In this document: one piece after another, positions 43,824-54,373 of the stretch
Layout: the number at the start of each line of letters is the position of its first letter
How positions within the stretch are numbered: position 1 is the stretch's first letter
Assembly: GCA_035517775.1 (NCBI GenBank)
Contig: DATIYF010000021.1
Location: forward strand, 1 to 64,000
Source: DATIYF01 sp035517775
Lineage (GTDB): Bacteria; Acidobacteriota; Terriglobia; Terriglobales; Acidobacteriaceae
DNA length: 64,000 nucleotides
Direction: 5' to 3'
Notes under the pieces: generated by a model
Told to the model about the DNA's origin: nothing
Seen by the model: the letters and a program-made list of their open reading frames with translations, nothing else
Database searches by the model: none
Position numbers and translations under genes: made by a program

Positions 43824-44144
43824 CTAATCGTTTACCTCCGAATCCAGTTCTGTCGGGCCCAGGTCCTCAGCGAGGTCGGGCGCGATTTCTTCTTTTTGAA
43901 TCTGGCGCATCACGTCCATGATGCGCTCGTAAACCCGCGCCAGTTCGCGGTCTGAGAGCGGCCCGGGGTTCATCTCCTGCACGCTGTTGAGCACGGCGCG
44001 CTCACGCTCAGGCTCGTAAATCGCCAGGCCGGCCTGCTTTTTCAGCTTGCCGATTTCGTGCGCCGCCTGCGCTCTCCGGCTCAGCAACTCCACCAGCTTG
44101 CGATCGAGTTCGTCAATTTGCCGGCGCCAGTCGGAGATGTCCAT
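43824..44144 (-). CDS. Chorismate mutase (AroQ fold)
   Basis: About 106 residues. The AroQ helix pattern is clear: DWRRQIDELDRKLVELLSRRAQAAHEIGKLK, YEPERERAVL and a third helix RELARVYERIMDVMRQIQ. It converts chorismate to prephenate, feeding TyrA. The ATG at 44144 gives the family start; the ATG at 44165 adds seven residues encoded by a CTGAGAGCT-type repeat. It lies 31 bp downstream of trpA and 79 bp before aroF, with repeats in both spacers. Confidence 0.88.
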   Translation of the reverse strand: MDISDWRRQIDELDRKLVELLSRRAQAAHEIGKLKKQAGLAIYEPERERAVLNSVQEMNPGPLSDRELARVYERIMDVMRQIQKEEIAPDLAEDLGPTELDSEVND

Positions 44145-44196
44145 GAGCTTGGAGCTCTCAGCCATCCGCTTTCAGCAATCAGCCCGCAAGATACAC

Positions 44197-45015
44197 TCAT
44201 TCACGAAGACGCCCGGCAATACATTTCGCCTGCGAGGGCTTGGAAACTGAGGGCTGATCGCTGACAGCTGAAAGCTGCCCCACAAATTGTGCCACAGACT
44301 CGGCTTCTTTGCCGGGATTGCGCTCGATGGTCTCGACAATGGCGCTGCCCACCACCGCGGCGTCGGCGAATTCGCTGACCGCGGCAAACTGCTCGCGGGT
44401 GGAGACACCAAAGCCCACAGCGATGGGAAGCCGAGTAAACCTGCGCAGGCGGCGCACCAGGCTGCGGGCGTCTTCGGCCAACTGCTGGCGCGCGCCCGTG
44501 ACGCCGGTGCGGGAAACGGCGTAGATGAACCCTCTCGAAACCTGCGCGATGCGCTCGAGGCGCTGGTCGGTACTGGTAGGGGCGGCAAGAAAGACGGTGG
44601 CCAGGCTGCGGCGGCGCATTTCTTCCAGGTAAGGGCCGGCTTCTTCCACCGGAAGGTCGGTCACGATCGCGCCGTCTATGCCGGCGGCTTGCGCGGCGGC
44701 GGCGAATTTTGCCAGCCCCATGCGCAGGATGGGATTGAGATAGGAAAAAATGATCAGGCCGGCCTGCGATTGCCTGCGAATGTCAGAGGCGAGATTCAGC
44801 ACCTGCGGCAAGGTGGTTCCCTGGCGGAGCGCGCGCTCGCTGGCGCGCTGAATCACTGGGCCGTCGGCCACGGGATCGCTGAAGGGCACGCCGAGCTCAA
44901 TGGCGCTCGCGCCCGCCTCAATGGCGGCAAGAATAATCTCCCGCGTGGTGCCAAGGTCGGGATCGCCGCAGGTCACGTAGGCGATGAAGGCGGGCTTGCG
45001 GGCAAAGTCGAACAT
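44197..45015 (-). CDS. trpA: Tryptophan synthase alpha chain
   Basis: A 272-residue TIM-barrel lyase releasing indole from indole-3-glycerol phosphate. Catalytic Glu and Asp are in AIELGVPFSDPVADGP and AYVTCGDPD; GFIYAVSRTGVTGAR and VGFGVSTREQF follow. The last 20 or so residues (QLSAVSDQPSVSKPSQAK) are not family-like and are encoded by a CAGCTTTCAGCTGTCAGC-type repeat, so the natural C-terminus has been extended. trpB is 12.7 kb away on the other strand. Confidence 0.94.
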   Translation of the reverse strand: MFDFARKPAFIAYVTCGDPDLGTTREIILAAIEAGASAIELGVPFSDPVADGPVIQRASERALRQGTTLPQVLNLASDIRRQSQAGLIIFSYLNPILRMGLAKFAAAAQAAGIDGAIVTDLPVEEAGPYLEEMRRRSLATVFLAAPTSTDQRLERIAQVSRGFIYAVSRTGVTGARQQLAEDARSLVRRLRRFTRLPIAVGFGVSTREQFAAVSEFADAAVVGSAIVETIERNPGKEAESVAQFVGQLSAVSDQPSVSKPSQAKCIAGRLRE

Positions 45016-45120
45016 CGGGGTATTGTACCGGCAGCAGAGTGGCTCAGCCGCCGAGCCAGCGGAGAGAGACTTTACCTAAGCGCTTTCATGATTGGGGCGC
45101 GGCGCGATGGGCGCCACTTC

Positions 45121-45906
45121 TCAATGCCCCAACTGCCGCATCGCCGCCCCTATGACTTTACCCGGCCCATCCTCCTGCAGGAACACGATCACCCTCAGGT
45201 TCGAAGGATCGGCGCCGGGCTTGAGCTTCAGCTCAGCCTCCCAGCTGGAGCTCCTGCCCTTTTCCAGCCTTCCGATCTTCTTGATGCTCTGCGCGACGGC
45301 CACGTGCGTCAGCCGGCGGCCGCCATTTTCCCCATGCAAAACCTGCGATTCAGCGTGATCGAGGGCGAAGGCCACGAAAACATCCGCGCTGTGGCGGGCG
45401 GCTGTGCTCTCAGCCTTGATCTGCATACGCACGCTTTGTGGATTGCCGGGTTCAACGGAAATCCCTTCGATGGTTACCGGTATCTTGGGCGCAATGGCCG
45501 CCTTGGTAAGGGCTTGGCTGGCTTTCCCCCAGCTGCCTCCGGTAAATTCAGCGTTTCCGTCCACAATCATCTGCGGCGTGTACACTGTTTCCAGGCCCAG
45601 GGCACGTCCGTAGGATTCCTGCCTTTCGCTGAAAAAGGCGGAAGAGTAAGGATCGCTCCAGCCCAGATGGTTCCAATAATCCACATGCTCGCTGAGAACG
45701 ATCAGCTCCGCCCCCGCAATCGGCTGGTAGCGGTCCATGCGCTGCAACAGGGCGTCGGCCGGGGGACAGCTTGAGCAGCCCTCCGAGGTAAACAACTCCA
45801 CCAGAACCGGCGTTGGCGGCGCATTCGCCGGGGCCTCCCCCGCCTGGGCAGAGACCGCCGCGGCCAGCAGGGCGAGAACCGCCGCAAACCTGAAAACTGG
45901 CTTCAT
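45121..45906 (-). CDS. Secreted DUF1223 (thioredoxin-like) protein
   Basis: About 261 residues with a signal peptide (MKPVFRFAAVLALLAAAVSAQA). LVELFTSEGCSSCPPADALLQ is the DUF1223 signature with a CSSC motif in a thioredoxin-like position, and HVDYWNHLGWSDPYSS is equally typical. A redox or metal role is likely but unproven. ATG 45906 is preferred over a TTG at 45927. Confidence 0.88.
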   Translation of the reverse strand: MKPVFRFAAVLALLAAAVSAQAGEAPANAPPTPVLVELFTSEGCSSCPPADALLQRMDRYQPIAGAELIVLSEHVDYWNHLGWSDPYSSAFFSERQESYGRALGLETVYTPQMIVDGNAEFTGGSWGKASQALTKAAIAPKIPVTIEGISVEPGNPQSVRMQIKAESTAARHSADVFVAFALDHAESQVLHGENGGRRLTHVAVAQSIKKIGRLEKGRSSSWEAELKLKPGADPSNLRVIVFLQEDGPGKVIGAAMRQLGH

Positions 45907-46077
45907 CCGAAACCCCAGAAAAGACAATCACCGGGTCTGATGCGCCCGGGCTCTAAAAGTGGCACTCCCCAACCGGCGCCGCAAGCATTGTACGGGTTCG
46001 AGTCGTGCCGGTGGCGCCGCGCCCGGTCGCCTTGCCCGGCCCGCCAAGGCTAAGTGGCTTTTTTCAGGCGATTTAGG

Positions 46078-46083
46078 TACAAT
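46078..46083 (+). promoter_or_regulatory. Candidate -10 of the cold-shock gene with a long leader
   Basis: TACAAT at 46078-46083 with a weak TGGCTT 17 bp upstream would give a 5' leader of about 120 nt, the length usual for cspA-type mRNAs whose structure changes with temperature. Confidence 0.4.
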
Positions 46084-46210
46084 ACAAGTGCGTTTGATGT
46101 TTGCGGTTCTATGCAACTTGCAGTTTCTCCGCTCAACCCAGCGTGACCTGCCTGCAGAAACCCTGCGAGACTTCAGCGCAATCTAACAAAAAAGGAACAA
46201 AGCTACACGT

Positions 46211-46411
46211 ATGGAAACAGGAACAGTGAAGTGGTTTAACGATGCCAAAGGCTATGGATTTATCAGCCGCCAGAATGGCGAGGATGTGTTTGTGCATTTC
46301 TCCGCCATCCAGTCGAGTGGATTCCGCAGCCTCCAGGAAGGCCAGCAAGTACAGTTCGACGTAGTCAAGGGCCCCAAGGGCTGGCAGGCAGAGAACGTGA
46401 AGGGCGTCTAA
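46211..46411 (+). CDS. Cold-shock protein (CspA family)
   Basis: A 66-residue single cold-shock domain that binds single-stranded RNA/DNA as a chaperone. RNP1 (KGYGFISRQ) and RNP2 (DVFVHFSAI) are intact; GTVKWFNDAKG opens the domain. A strong terminator follows 26 bp later. Confidence 0.95.
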   Translation: METGTVKWFNDAKGYGFISRQNGEDVFVHFSAIQSSGFRSLQEGQQVQFDVVKGPKGWQAENVKGV

Positions 46412-46437
46412 GCCGCTTCTACAAAACTCGCAACCGA

Positions 46438-46467
46438 GGGCGGCCGGCAGGCCGCCCTTTATTTTTG
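46438..46467 (+). terminator. Rho-independent terminator of the cold-shock gene
   Basis: GGGCGGCC and its complement with a 4-nt loop are followed by TTTATTTTT. The rest of the 46412-46785 gap has a CCGCCGG hairpin near 46592 and no gene. Confidence 0.92.
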
Positions 46468-46785
46468 CCCGCAGGCTGAACCAACAACCGGAAGCAGTCC
46501 GGCTTCGCCTTTCGAGGCGCCGCCTTGGGCGAGCCTTGCAGGCACGAGGACAACAAAAATCTAAAGACCAAAAAAAGGGAGCCTCACACCGCCGGGGAGA
46601 GAGTCCGGCGGCGGAGGATCCCAGATGGGCAGCCGGCCGGTTCGCACCGCACTGCCGCCATGTGCCTACATTCAAGGTAAACACCGGGCGGCAGAAGCTG
46701 CGGTAAAGATTCGGTAAAAAAAGGTAAAGCAGCGTTGACAATTGCCGGGGGCTCGGGGCGCCGGAAACGCTTCCGGTCCAAATGC

Positions 46786-47202
46786 TTACGAGGCTTGGCC
46801 TGCTTTTGCGCGAACCCGGGCCCTAATTACCGCTGCGAGAGTGAGCGGCGTAATCAGCGAGATGGCGGCCAGCGAAATCACACAATACACGCACCAGACG
46901 CCCAAAATGTGCTGCTCAATACGCGCCAGGTAAAGCGAGAACGCCAAGCCCGCCAGGGCCGCAATCAACAGCAGGCCATAAGCCCGCTTAAACGCGAGCG
47001 CCCCCATCAGCAGATAGCCTGCAATCCCGATTGCGGCCACGGGAATGCCCCAAAGCAAGGCATAGGGACTGTGGTTGACAATGCCACAGTCCCAATGCGA
47101 GTTGATGTCGCAGGGAGAAACTCCGGTGTAGTAGTGCTCGTGCAGCGCCAGCGAAGCCGCAAGCAGGCCGGCCAGGGCGAGAACCATCAGGACCCATCGC
47201 AT
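46786..47202 (-). CDS. Vitamin K epoxide reductase (VKOR) family protein
   Basis: A 138-residue inner-membrane protein with four transmembrane helices. The loop cysteines Cys31 and Cys39 (PCDINSHWDC) and the CxxC pair Cys104/Cys107 (WCVYC) are all present. Bacterial VKOR reoxidises DsbA-like proteins by passing electrons to quinone. No DsbA domain is fused. ATG 47202 is chosen; the frame is open 63 bp further upstream. Confidence 0.9.
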   Translation of the reverse strand: MRWVLMVLALAGLLAASLALHEHYYTGVSPCDINSHWDCGIVNHSPYALLWGIPVAAIGIAGYLLMGALAFKRAYGLLLIAALAGLAFSLYLARIEQHILGVWCVYCVISLAAISLITPLTLAAVIRARVRAKAGQAS

Positions 47203-47298
47203 GCCACTTATTGTAAACGGCGCGGCGCAGGGAGAAATCACAGCTCCGCCGTTGCGAGCCAACATGCGGCTCGCGCCAACACCTCAAGCGCAGTGAAT

Positions 47299-47712
47299 CT
47301 AACTCGCAGCCTGGCCCTTGGCCTGGAGGAATGCGCTGTAGCGCTGGTCGGTCTGCAGAATGTGCTGCGTAAGCCAGTCCCGCAGAAAATTCATCATTTT
47401 GATGCTGATGGTCGCCCGCCCCTCGGAAAAGTCCTTCTCGAACTGCATGACCTGGTCGGTAAACTTGCGATGCTGTTGCTGGTGGGCCGCCAGATCTGGG
47501 TAGTTCTTGCTCTTGAGCAACGCTTCTTCCGCCTGAAAGTGTGTCTTGGTGTAAGCCACAAGTTCGGTCAGAATCTTGCCCATTACCTCATTCGCCCGCC
47601 CTTGCCCCATGGCATCGTGGAGCTGGTTAATTAAATCGAATAATTTCTTGTGCTGCGCGTCAATATTTGGCAGGTGAACGCTATACCTGTTTTCCCAACT
47701 CATCAAAGGCAT
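47299..47712 (-). CDS. Bacteriohemerythrin
   Basis: A 137-residue four-helix O2-binding di-iron protein. The iron ligands of the family are visible: SVHLPNIDAQHKKLF, HFQAEEALL, HQQQHRKF and HILQTDQRY. ATG 47712 has GGGGAGG 6 nt upstream; the longer frame upstream is not family-like. It probably carries oxygen to, or protects, an oxygen-sensitive partner; adjacency to the siroheme reductase is suggestive only. Confidence 0.92.
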   Translation of the reverse strand: MPLMSWENRYSVHLPNIDAQHKKLFDLINQLHDAMGQGRANEVMGKILTELVAYTKTHFQAEEALLKSKNYPDLAAHQQQHRKFTDQVMQFEKDFSEGRATISIKMMNFLRDWLTQHILQTDQRYSAFLQAKGQAAS

Positions 47713-47864
47713 CGCCGGCCTCCCCTTCTCACCTGGGGCATCGGCAGGTTCGCGAAAAACTTTAGGAAACTCGCCCCGGCGCGCCATCACTGCCCGAGTA
47801 CGCCAAAGCGTAGAGAAGCAACGCAGCCTTGCTAGGGCCATGCCGTGCTCAGGATGGCGCGGGG

Positions 47865-48437
47865 TCAGCCGGAGACATTTTGTAGCAGCTCTGCCACCGA
47901 GAACGGCCGCGAAGCCTTCCCCGACACGCCGAATAACCGCCGGACATCACTGCCATAGGAAAGGGAATACTCTGCTCCGCGAAACAGCTCATCGAAGAAG
48001 GCCCGCAGTTCCGCTTCGGCGGCCCTGCGAGTGGCTTCATTGTTCGGCGCGAGCAGGCGGTCATTGATGAATACTTCCACCCCCTGCCCATTGAAGCGAA
48101 GCTTGCCACCCAGGCTGGGCTCGCTTTCCAGGCGCTGGCAGGCGCTCAGCGCCGCCCGCGCCGCCTGGCGCAGCCGGTCGCGGTTGCCGCCTTCGAGCGC
48201 CGCCTTGCGGTTGTAGCGCACGCCCAGGCGGCCGTCGGCGTTATCCACGCTGTAATCGCCTTCGTGGCCAATGAGAATCACCCCCGGCCCATCCGGGACG
48301 TGGCGGTAGTCGGCGATATCGAGCAGGCGCTCTTCGAAAACCTTGCCCTGAATCCAGCTGTGAAAAACGGGGATCAGCAGCTCCAGGTCGAAAGGCTCTT
48401 CGATCAGAAGCTTTACGTTGACGTGCTGCAGTTCCAT
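47865..48437 (-). CDS. Conserved-looking protein of unknown function downstream of sulfite reductase
   Basis: A 190-residue soluble protein starting MELQHVNVKLLIEEPFDLELLIPVFHSWIQ. GVILIGHEGDYSVDNADGRLGVRYNRKA and LRFNGQGVEVFINDRLLAPNN look like a composed alpha/beta fold. I do not recognise it. Its position, co-directional and 150 bp after the reductase, suggests a linked role. Confidence 0.75.
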   Translation of the reverse strand: MELQHVNVKLLIEEPFDLELLIPVFHSWIQGKVFEERLLDIADYRHVPDGPGVILIGHEGDYSVDNADGRLGVRYNRKAALEGGNRDRLRQAARAALSACQRLESEPSLGGKLRFNGQGVEVFINDRLLAPNNEATRRAAEAELRAFFDELFRGAEYSLSYGSDVRRLFGVSGKASRPFSVAELLQNVSG

Positions 48438-48589
48438 GCTGGTTGGGAGCTTACCGAAAACGCCGGGCCATTGTCATCGTGGAAGGGCGAAAGGCCTTGT
48501 CATTTCGAGCGCAGCCGGCAATCTGCTTTTCTTGCCGCGCGAAAAGCACAACCCTCGCCGCTGCGCTTCTCAAAATGACGAAGAGACGC
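48438..48589. repeat. GTCATTTCGAGCGCAGC-type palindromic repeat
   Basis: Two oppositely oriented arms (CATTTCGAGCGCAGC near 48502 and GCTGCGCTTCTCAAAATGAC near 48561) form a repeat unit between the reductase and the following gene. It belongs to the same family as the dnaE2 insertions. Confidence 0.6.
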
Positions 48590-50851
<2,262 letters not shown>

Positions 50852-50882
50852 AAGTGTCCGCTCAATATTCGCGCCGAAAATC

Positions 50883-50916
50883 AAAAGGCCCACTTGCCGT
50901 TTTCGGCGAGTGGGCC
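50883..50916 (-). terminator. Intrinsic terminator in the leader of the sulfite reductase gene
   Basis: Minus-strand 13-bp stem with one mismatch (50904-50916 with 50887-50899), AAAA loop, then TTTTGATTTTC. It lies 32 bp before the reductase ATG and 27 bp after the leader ORF, so it would stop transcription before the gene unless prevented. Confidence 0.88.
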
Positions 50917-50942
50917 ACTTGAATAAGCTTGAGATGAGAGCT

Positions 50943-51035
50943 TTAGGTCAAGAACCTGCACACGCCAGAATCAATGGGCATACAACAACACACGCACATG
51001 CACTTCGCCCACCCGTGATCCTGGCCATATGCCAT
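50943..51035 (-). CDS. Cysteine-rich leader peptide, putative attenuator of sulfite reductase
   Basis: A 30-codon ORF starts at ATG 51035 with AGGA 8 nt upstream and stops at TAA 50943-50945. It has six Cys codons: Cys12, 14, 16, 17, 18 and 26, with the core KCMCVCCCMP. It is within the 5' leader of the reductase gene, before an intrinsic terminator. Segment GGCGTGTG (50959-50966), just after the Cys run, can pair with CACTCGCC (50905-50912), the 5' arm of the terminator, with one mismatch. Ribosome stalling at Cys codons would thus favour an antiterminator. It is too short for routine gene calling. Confidence 0.7.
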   Translation of the reverse strand: MAYGQDHGWAKCMCVCCCMPIDSGVCRFLT

Positions 51036-51105
51036 TAAGATTTTCCTACCCCAGCGCTCCCCGGCGCAGCCTAACGCCCTCGCAGAGAAGCGGTTTAGTG
51101 TTCCG

Positions 51106-51135
51106 AGGATATCGAAAGCCACACCGGAGTGTCAA
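51106..51135 (-). promoter_or_regulatory. Promoter of the sulfite reductase transcription unit
   Basis: Minus-strand TTGACA (51130-51135), 18 bp, TATCCT (51106-51111). Transcription from about 51099 gives a leader near 248 nt that includes the Cys-rich ORF and terminator. Nothing else was seen in the 51036-51105 stretch except GC-rich potential stems. Confidence 0.65.
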
Positions 51136-51221
51136 CGCCACCATGGTGCCAGTTCCCGCTTCTAGCGTAGCCCTCGGAATCAACTAAGTGGCATGGATTC
51201 AATCGCTTGAGATAGGTCGCG

Positions 51222-51575
51222 TCAGTAACGCTGGCGCTCGGTTTCGCGCAGAATCGTCGCATAATTGCGCCCGCCGAAGCTGAAGCCCTGCTCGATCCTC
51301 CCGCTCACAGCCACGCGCGCATCGCGCCCAGGAATGCCAAAGCGCTCGCTGTAAACCCACATGCGGCCGGTGCCGTCATCCACGGCGAACATTCCGCTGC
51401 CCATGGCGCCGAAGGAATTGACCACGTGTCCGGCGATGGTCACTTGTTTGCCGGCAAAGCGGCCCGGCTCGCGGTGAATCCGCTCAATGCTGGTGCGCTC
51501 AGGGCAGCCTGCGAGGCCGATACTGGCCAGCGTCAGCAGTGCGATAGGGAGAAACCTGCTTTGCAATCGCAGCAC
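51222..51575 (-). CDS. Small OB-fold-like lipoprotein
   Basis: A 117-residue protein with a lipobox (ASIGLAGC, Cys near residue 24). The mature part (GKQVTIAGHVVNSFGAMGSGMFAVDDGTGRMWVYSERFGIPGRDARVAVSGRIEQG) follows the pattern of small OB-fold proteins. Function unknown; it is probably anchored in the envelope. Confidence 0.78.
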   Translation of the reverse strand: MLRLQSRFLPIALLTLASIGLAGCPERTSIERIHREPGRFAGKQVTIAGHVVNSFGAMGSGMFAVDDGTGRMWVYSERFGIPGRDARVAVSGRIEQGFSFGGRNYATILRETERQRY

Positions 51576-51769
51576 GGAAACCCTCCGTTTAGCGTGAGAT
51601 GTTCGCTCTCGGCATTGAACACCGGTTGCGGCCCAATGTTGTGGTTGGATGCCTTGCGCCAGGATTCAGGCTGAGGCGCCAAAAATCCGCCGAGCTCGCA
51701 GGGTCCTTGCAATGGCAGCCCTTGGGCGGGCCATTCGCCGCCGCTGACGCCGTGTTATCTTAAACTTCC

Positions 51770-52336
51770 ATGTCTTCTGCGCGTCAGGAACTGCTGCATC
51801 TGCTGGCTGCGAAGTCTTTCCGGCTGGGAGAATTCAAGCTCTCTTCCGGCGGCACCAGCGACTATTACATTGACTGCCGCACCACCACTCTGGACGCGCG
51901 CGGCGCGCGACTGACCGGCCAGGTTTTTCTGGAAGAGATTCGGGCCCGGGAATGGAATCCTCGCGCCATTGGCGGGCTGACCCTGGGCGCCGACCCCGTG
52001 GTGGTCGCAGTTGCCATCGCCAGCGGAGACATCAGCGGCTTTCTGGTGCGCAAAGCCGAAAAGCAGCATGGCACCGGCCAGCGCATTGAAGGCTTTCACG
52101 AGAAAGGCGCGCGGGTGGTGATCGTGGATGACGTTTGCACTACCGGCGCCTCAACCATTTCGGCCATCGAAGCTGCGCGGGAATTCGGTTTCGATATTGC
52201 CGGAGTAATGTGCCTGGTGGAGCGCGAAGAGGCCAAAGGCCGCGCTAACGTTGAAAAAGCTGCCGCGCCCGCCCCATTTGTTTCGATTTTCACCGCCAAT
52301 GACGTGCGGAAGGAGCATGTGGCAAGAGCTAACTAG
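51770..52336 (+). CDS. pyrE: Orotate phosphoribosyltransferase
   Basis: A 188-residue enzyme making OMP from orotate and PRPP. The PRPP loop VVIVDDVCTTGAST is at about residues 114-127, and FKLSSGGTSDYYIDCR is the N-terminal orotate-site signature. No other pyrimidine genes are adjacent. It precedes a repeat-rich spacer and mtnA. Confidence 0.94.
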   Translation: MSSARQELLHLLAAKSFRLGEFKLSSGGTSDYYIDCRTTTLDARGARLTGQVFLEEIRAREWNPRAIGGLTLGADPVVVAVAIASGDISGFLVRKAEKQHGTGQRIEGFHEKGARVVIVDDVCTTGASTISAIEAAREFGFDIAGVMCLVEREEAKGRANVEKAAAPAPFVSIFTANDVRKEHVARAN

Positions 52337-52445
52337 CACTCAGCCGTCAGCACTCAGCCATCGGGGACTGGATCGGATCGCGAAGATTAGCCGCGGATTG
52401 TTTGACTCACGGCTGATTGCTGAATGCTGACGGCTGACTGCTCAC
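52337..52445. repeat. CAGCACTCAG-type tandem repeats between pyrE and mtnA
   Basis: AGCACTCAGCCGTCAGCAC at one end and GCTGAATGCTGACGGCTGAC at the other form imperfect inverted arms. They are the same degenerate heptamer family as in dnaE2 and around trpA. Confidence 0.7.
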
Positions 52446-52446
52446 T

Positions 52447-53490
52447 ATGATTCAAACCCTGGAATGGACCGATTCCGGCGTGCGCTTCATTGACCAGACG
52501 AAGCTGCCCACGGAAGAAACCTACGTCACTTGCGCCACTTACGAGCAGGTGGCGGAGGTGATCCGCAGCATGGTCGTGCGCGGCGCGCCAGCCATCGGCG
52601 TCGCGGCGGCGATGGGCATTGCCCTGGGCGTCAAGAATTCCAAGGCTTCTACGGTCAGCGAACTGGCGCCGGAATTCGACCGAATCTGTGACGCGATCGG
52701 CAAGACCCGGCCTACCGCGGTCAATCTTTTCTGGGCCATCCGCCGCATGCAGCAGAAATTCCAAGCGCTGCGGGATCGTCCCCTGCCGCAGCTCAGGCAG
52801 GCGCTGATCGAAGAGGCCCAGCGCATGCACGCGCAAGATATCGCCGCCAACCAGGCCATGGGCCGCCATGGCGCCGCCCTCATGCCCGCAAGCGGCGGCG
52901 TGCTCACCCACTGCAACGCCGGCGCGCTGGCCACTTGCGGCTATGGCACGGCCCTGGGCGTAATTCGCGCCGCCGTCGAGCAGGGCAAGAAGATTCACGT
53001 CTATGCCGACGAAACCCGCCCCTTCCTGCAAGGCTCGCGCCTGACCGCCTGGGAACTGATGAAAGACGGCATCCCGACCACGGTAATCTCCGACAATATG
53101 GCCGGCGCCATGATGAAGCAGGGCAAGATTGCAGCCATTGTCGTCGGCGCCGACCGCATCGCCGCTAACGGCGATGTAGCCAATAAGGTCGGCACCTACA
53201 GCGTTGCCGTGCTGGCCAAAGAGCATGGCATTCCCTTTTATGTGGCCGCGCCGTTTTCCACCATTGATCTCGCCACGGCCGATGGCAGTGGGATTCCCAT
53301 CGAGCAGCGTAATGCCAGAGAGGTCACGCACATCGGCGGCCGGCAGATGGTTCCTGAAGGGGTGCAGGTGGAAAATCCGGCCTTTGACGTGACTCCGGCG
53401 AAATACGTAACCGCGATTGTCACCGAGCGCGGAGTGGCGCGGCCGCCCTATGAAGATGCGCTGCGCAAGCTGGCGGAAGGCGGCATTTAG
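52447..53490 (+). CDS. mtnA: S-methyl-5-thioribose-1-phosphate isomerase
   Basis: A 347-residue enzyme of the methionine salvage pathway, in the eIF2B-like superfamily. Signatures: VRGAPAIGVAAAMG, LTHCNAGALATCGYGTALGV (catalytic Cys), YADETRPFLQGSRLTAWEL, IVVGADRIAANGDVANKVGTY (catalytic Asp). Other salvage genes are not adjacent. Confidence 0.94.
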   Translation: MIQTLEWTDSGVRFIDQTKLPTEETYVTCATYEQVAEVIRSMVVRGAPAIGVAAAMGIALGVKNSKASTVSELAPEFDRICDAIGKTRPTAVNLFWAIRRMQQKFQALRDRPLPQLRQALIEEAQRMHAQDIAANQAMGRHGAALMPASGGVLTHCNAGALATCGYGTALGVIRAAVEQGKKIHVYADETRPFLQGSRLTAWELMKDGIPTTVISDNMAGAMMKQGKIAAIVVGADRIAANGDVANKVGTYSVAVLAKEHGIPFYVAAPFSTIDLATADGSGIPIEQRNAREVTHIGGRQMVPEGVQVENPAFDVTPAKYVTAIVTERGVARPPYEDALRKLAEGGI

Positions 53491-53543
53491 CAGTTGGCAC
53501 CTGGCATTGGGCCTGGTTAGTCGGCGGCCCTTCCCAGCCATTC

Positions 53544-54257
53544 ATGCCTTTAAAGCCTATGTTTCCCATCTCTCACTCCCAGCTCACCTTTACCAGCGGC
53601 GGCAAACCTATCCGAATAGATTGCTTCTCGCCCGAAGCTGCGGGCCGGCGCTTCCCGGCAATCCTCGGCCTGCACGGCTCGGGCGGCGATTTCGAGGGTA
53701 TGCAGCGGCCTGCCGCCCTTCTGGCCGCGCAGGGCTTCGCGGTTTATGTGCTGCACTATTTCGACCGCACCGGCACCAGCGCCGCCAAGGATCGCGCCAC
53801 CATCTTCCGCCACTTTTTCGCCTGGGCGAAGACGGTTTGGGATGCAACCAGCTTCGTGGCCGCCCAACCGCAGGTTGACCCCGAACGGCTCGGCCTGCTG
53901 GGTTTTTCTCTCGGCGCTTATCTTGCGCTCTCCAATGCCTCCGTGGACCCGCGCATCCAGGCGGTGGTGGAATTTTTCGGCGGGCTGCCCAAAGAAATGA
54001 AACTGTTCATGCGCCGGCTCTGCCCGGTGCTGATCTTGCATGGCGATTCCGATGCCACCGTGCCGGTGGCGGAGGCCTATCACTTGCAGCAGGTGCTTGA
54101 GAGCCGCGGCATTGCCTGCGAGATGAAGATTTACCCCGGCGCCGGCCATCACTTCAGCGATGAAGTCTGGCGCGACGCCGGGCAGCGCACGCTGGCTTTC
54201 TTTCAGAAGTATCTTGGCGGCGAAACCTCCGTGCCCCGCGCGCCCTCTGCGCTTTGA
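53544..54257 (+). CDS. Dienelactone hydrolase family alpha/beta hydrolase
   Basis: A 237-residue hydrolase. The nucleophile elbow is LGFSLGAYLAL (Ser near residue 122), the acid lies in ILHGDSDATVPV and the His in YPGAGHHFSDE, giving a complete triad. FPAILGLHGSGGDFEG forms the oxyanion region. No signal peptide. Substrate not predictable; ATG 53559 is an alternative start. Confidence 0.88.
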   Translation: MPLKPMFPISHSQLTFTSGGKPIRIDCFSPEAAGRRFPAILGLHGSGGDFEGMQRPAALLAAQGFAVYVLHYFDRTGTSAAKDRATIFRHFFAWAKTVWDATSFVAAQPQVDPERLGLLGFSLGAYLALSNASVDPRIQAVVEFFGGLPKEMKLFMRRLCPVLILHGDSDATVPVAEAYHLQQVLESRGIACEMKIYPGAGHHFSDEVWRDAGQRTLAFFQKYLGGETSVPRAPSAL

Positions 54258-54373
54258 CTTCTTCTCGCGTGCCCAACGACATGCACCACAGAGAGAGACA
54301 GGGCTGAGGAAATCCCGCCAGCGATTGAACTTTCCTCCAGGCTTGCGCGTAATATTCCACGGAGGCCGCTGCC

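Noticed and set aside
45990..46025. GGTTCGAGTC resembling a tRNA T-loop
   Set aside because: No matching T-stem, anticodon arm or acceptor stem can be built around it.
50943..50999. Shorter 18-codon version of the cysteine leader starting at ATG 50997-50999
   Set aside because: It lacks a good ribosome site, whereas the in-frame ATG at 51035 has AGGA 8 nt upstream.
52337..52445. CRISPR-like reading of the CAGCACTCAG repeat runs
   Set aside because: Units are 7-10 bp, degenerate and without unique spacers, and no cas genes are present.
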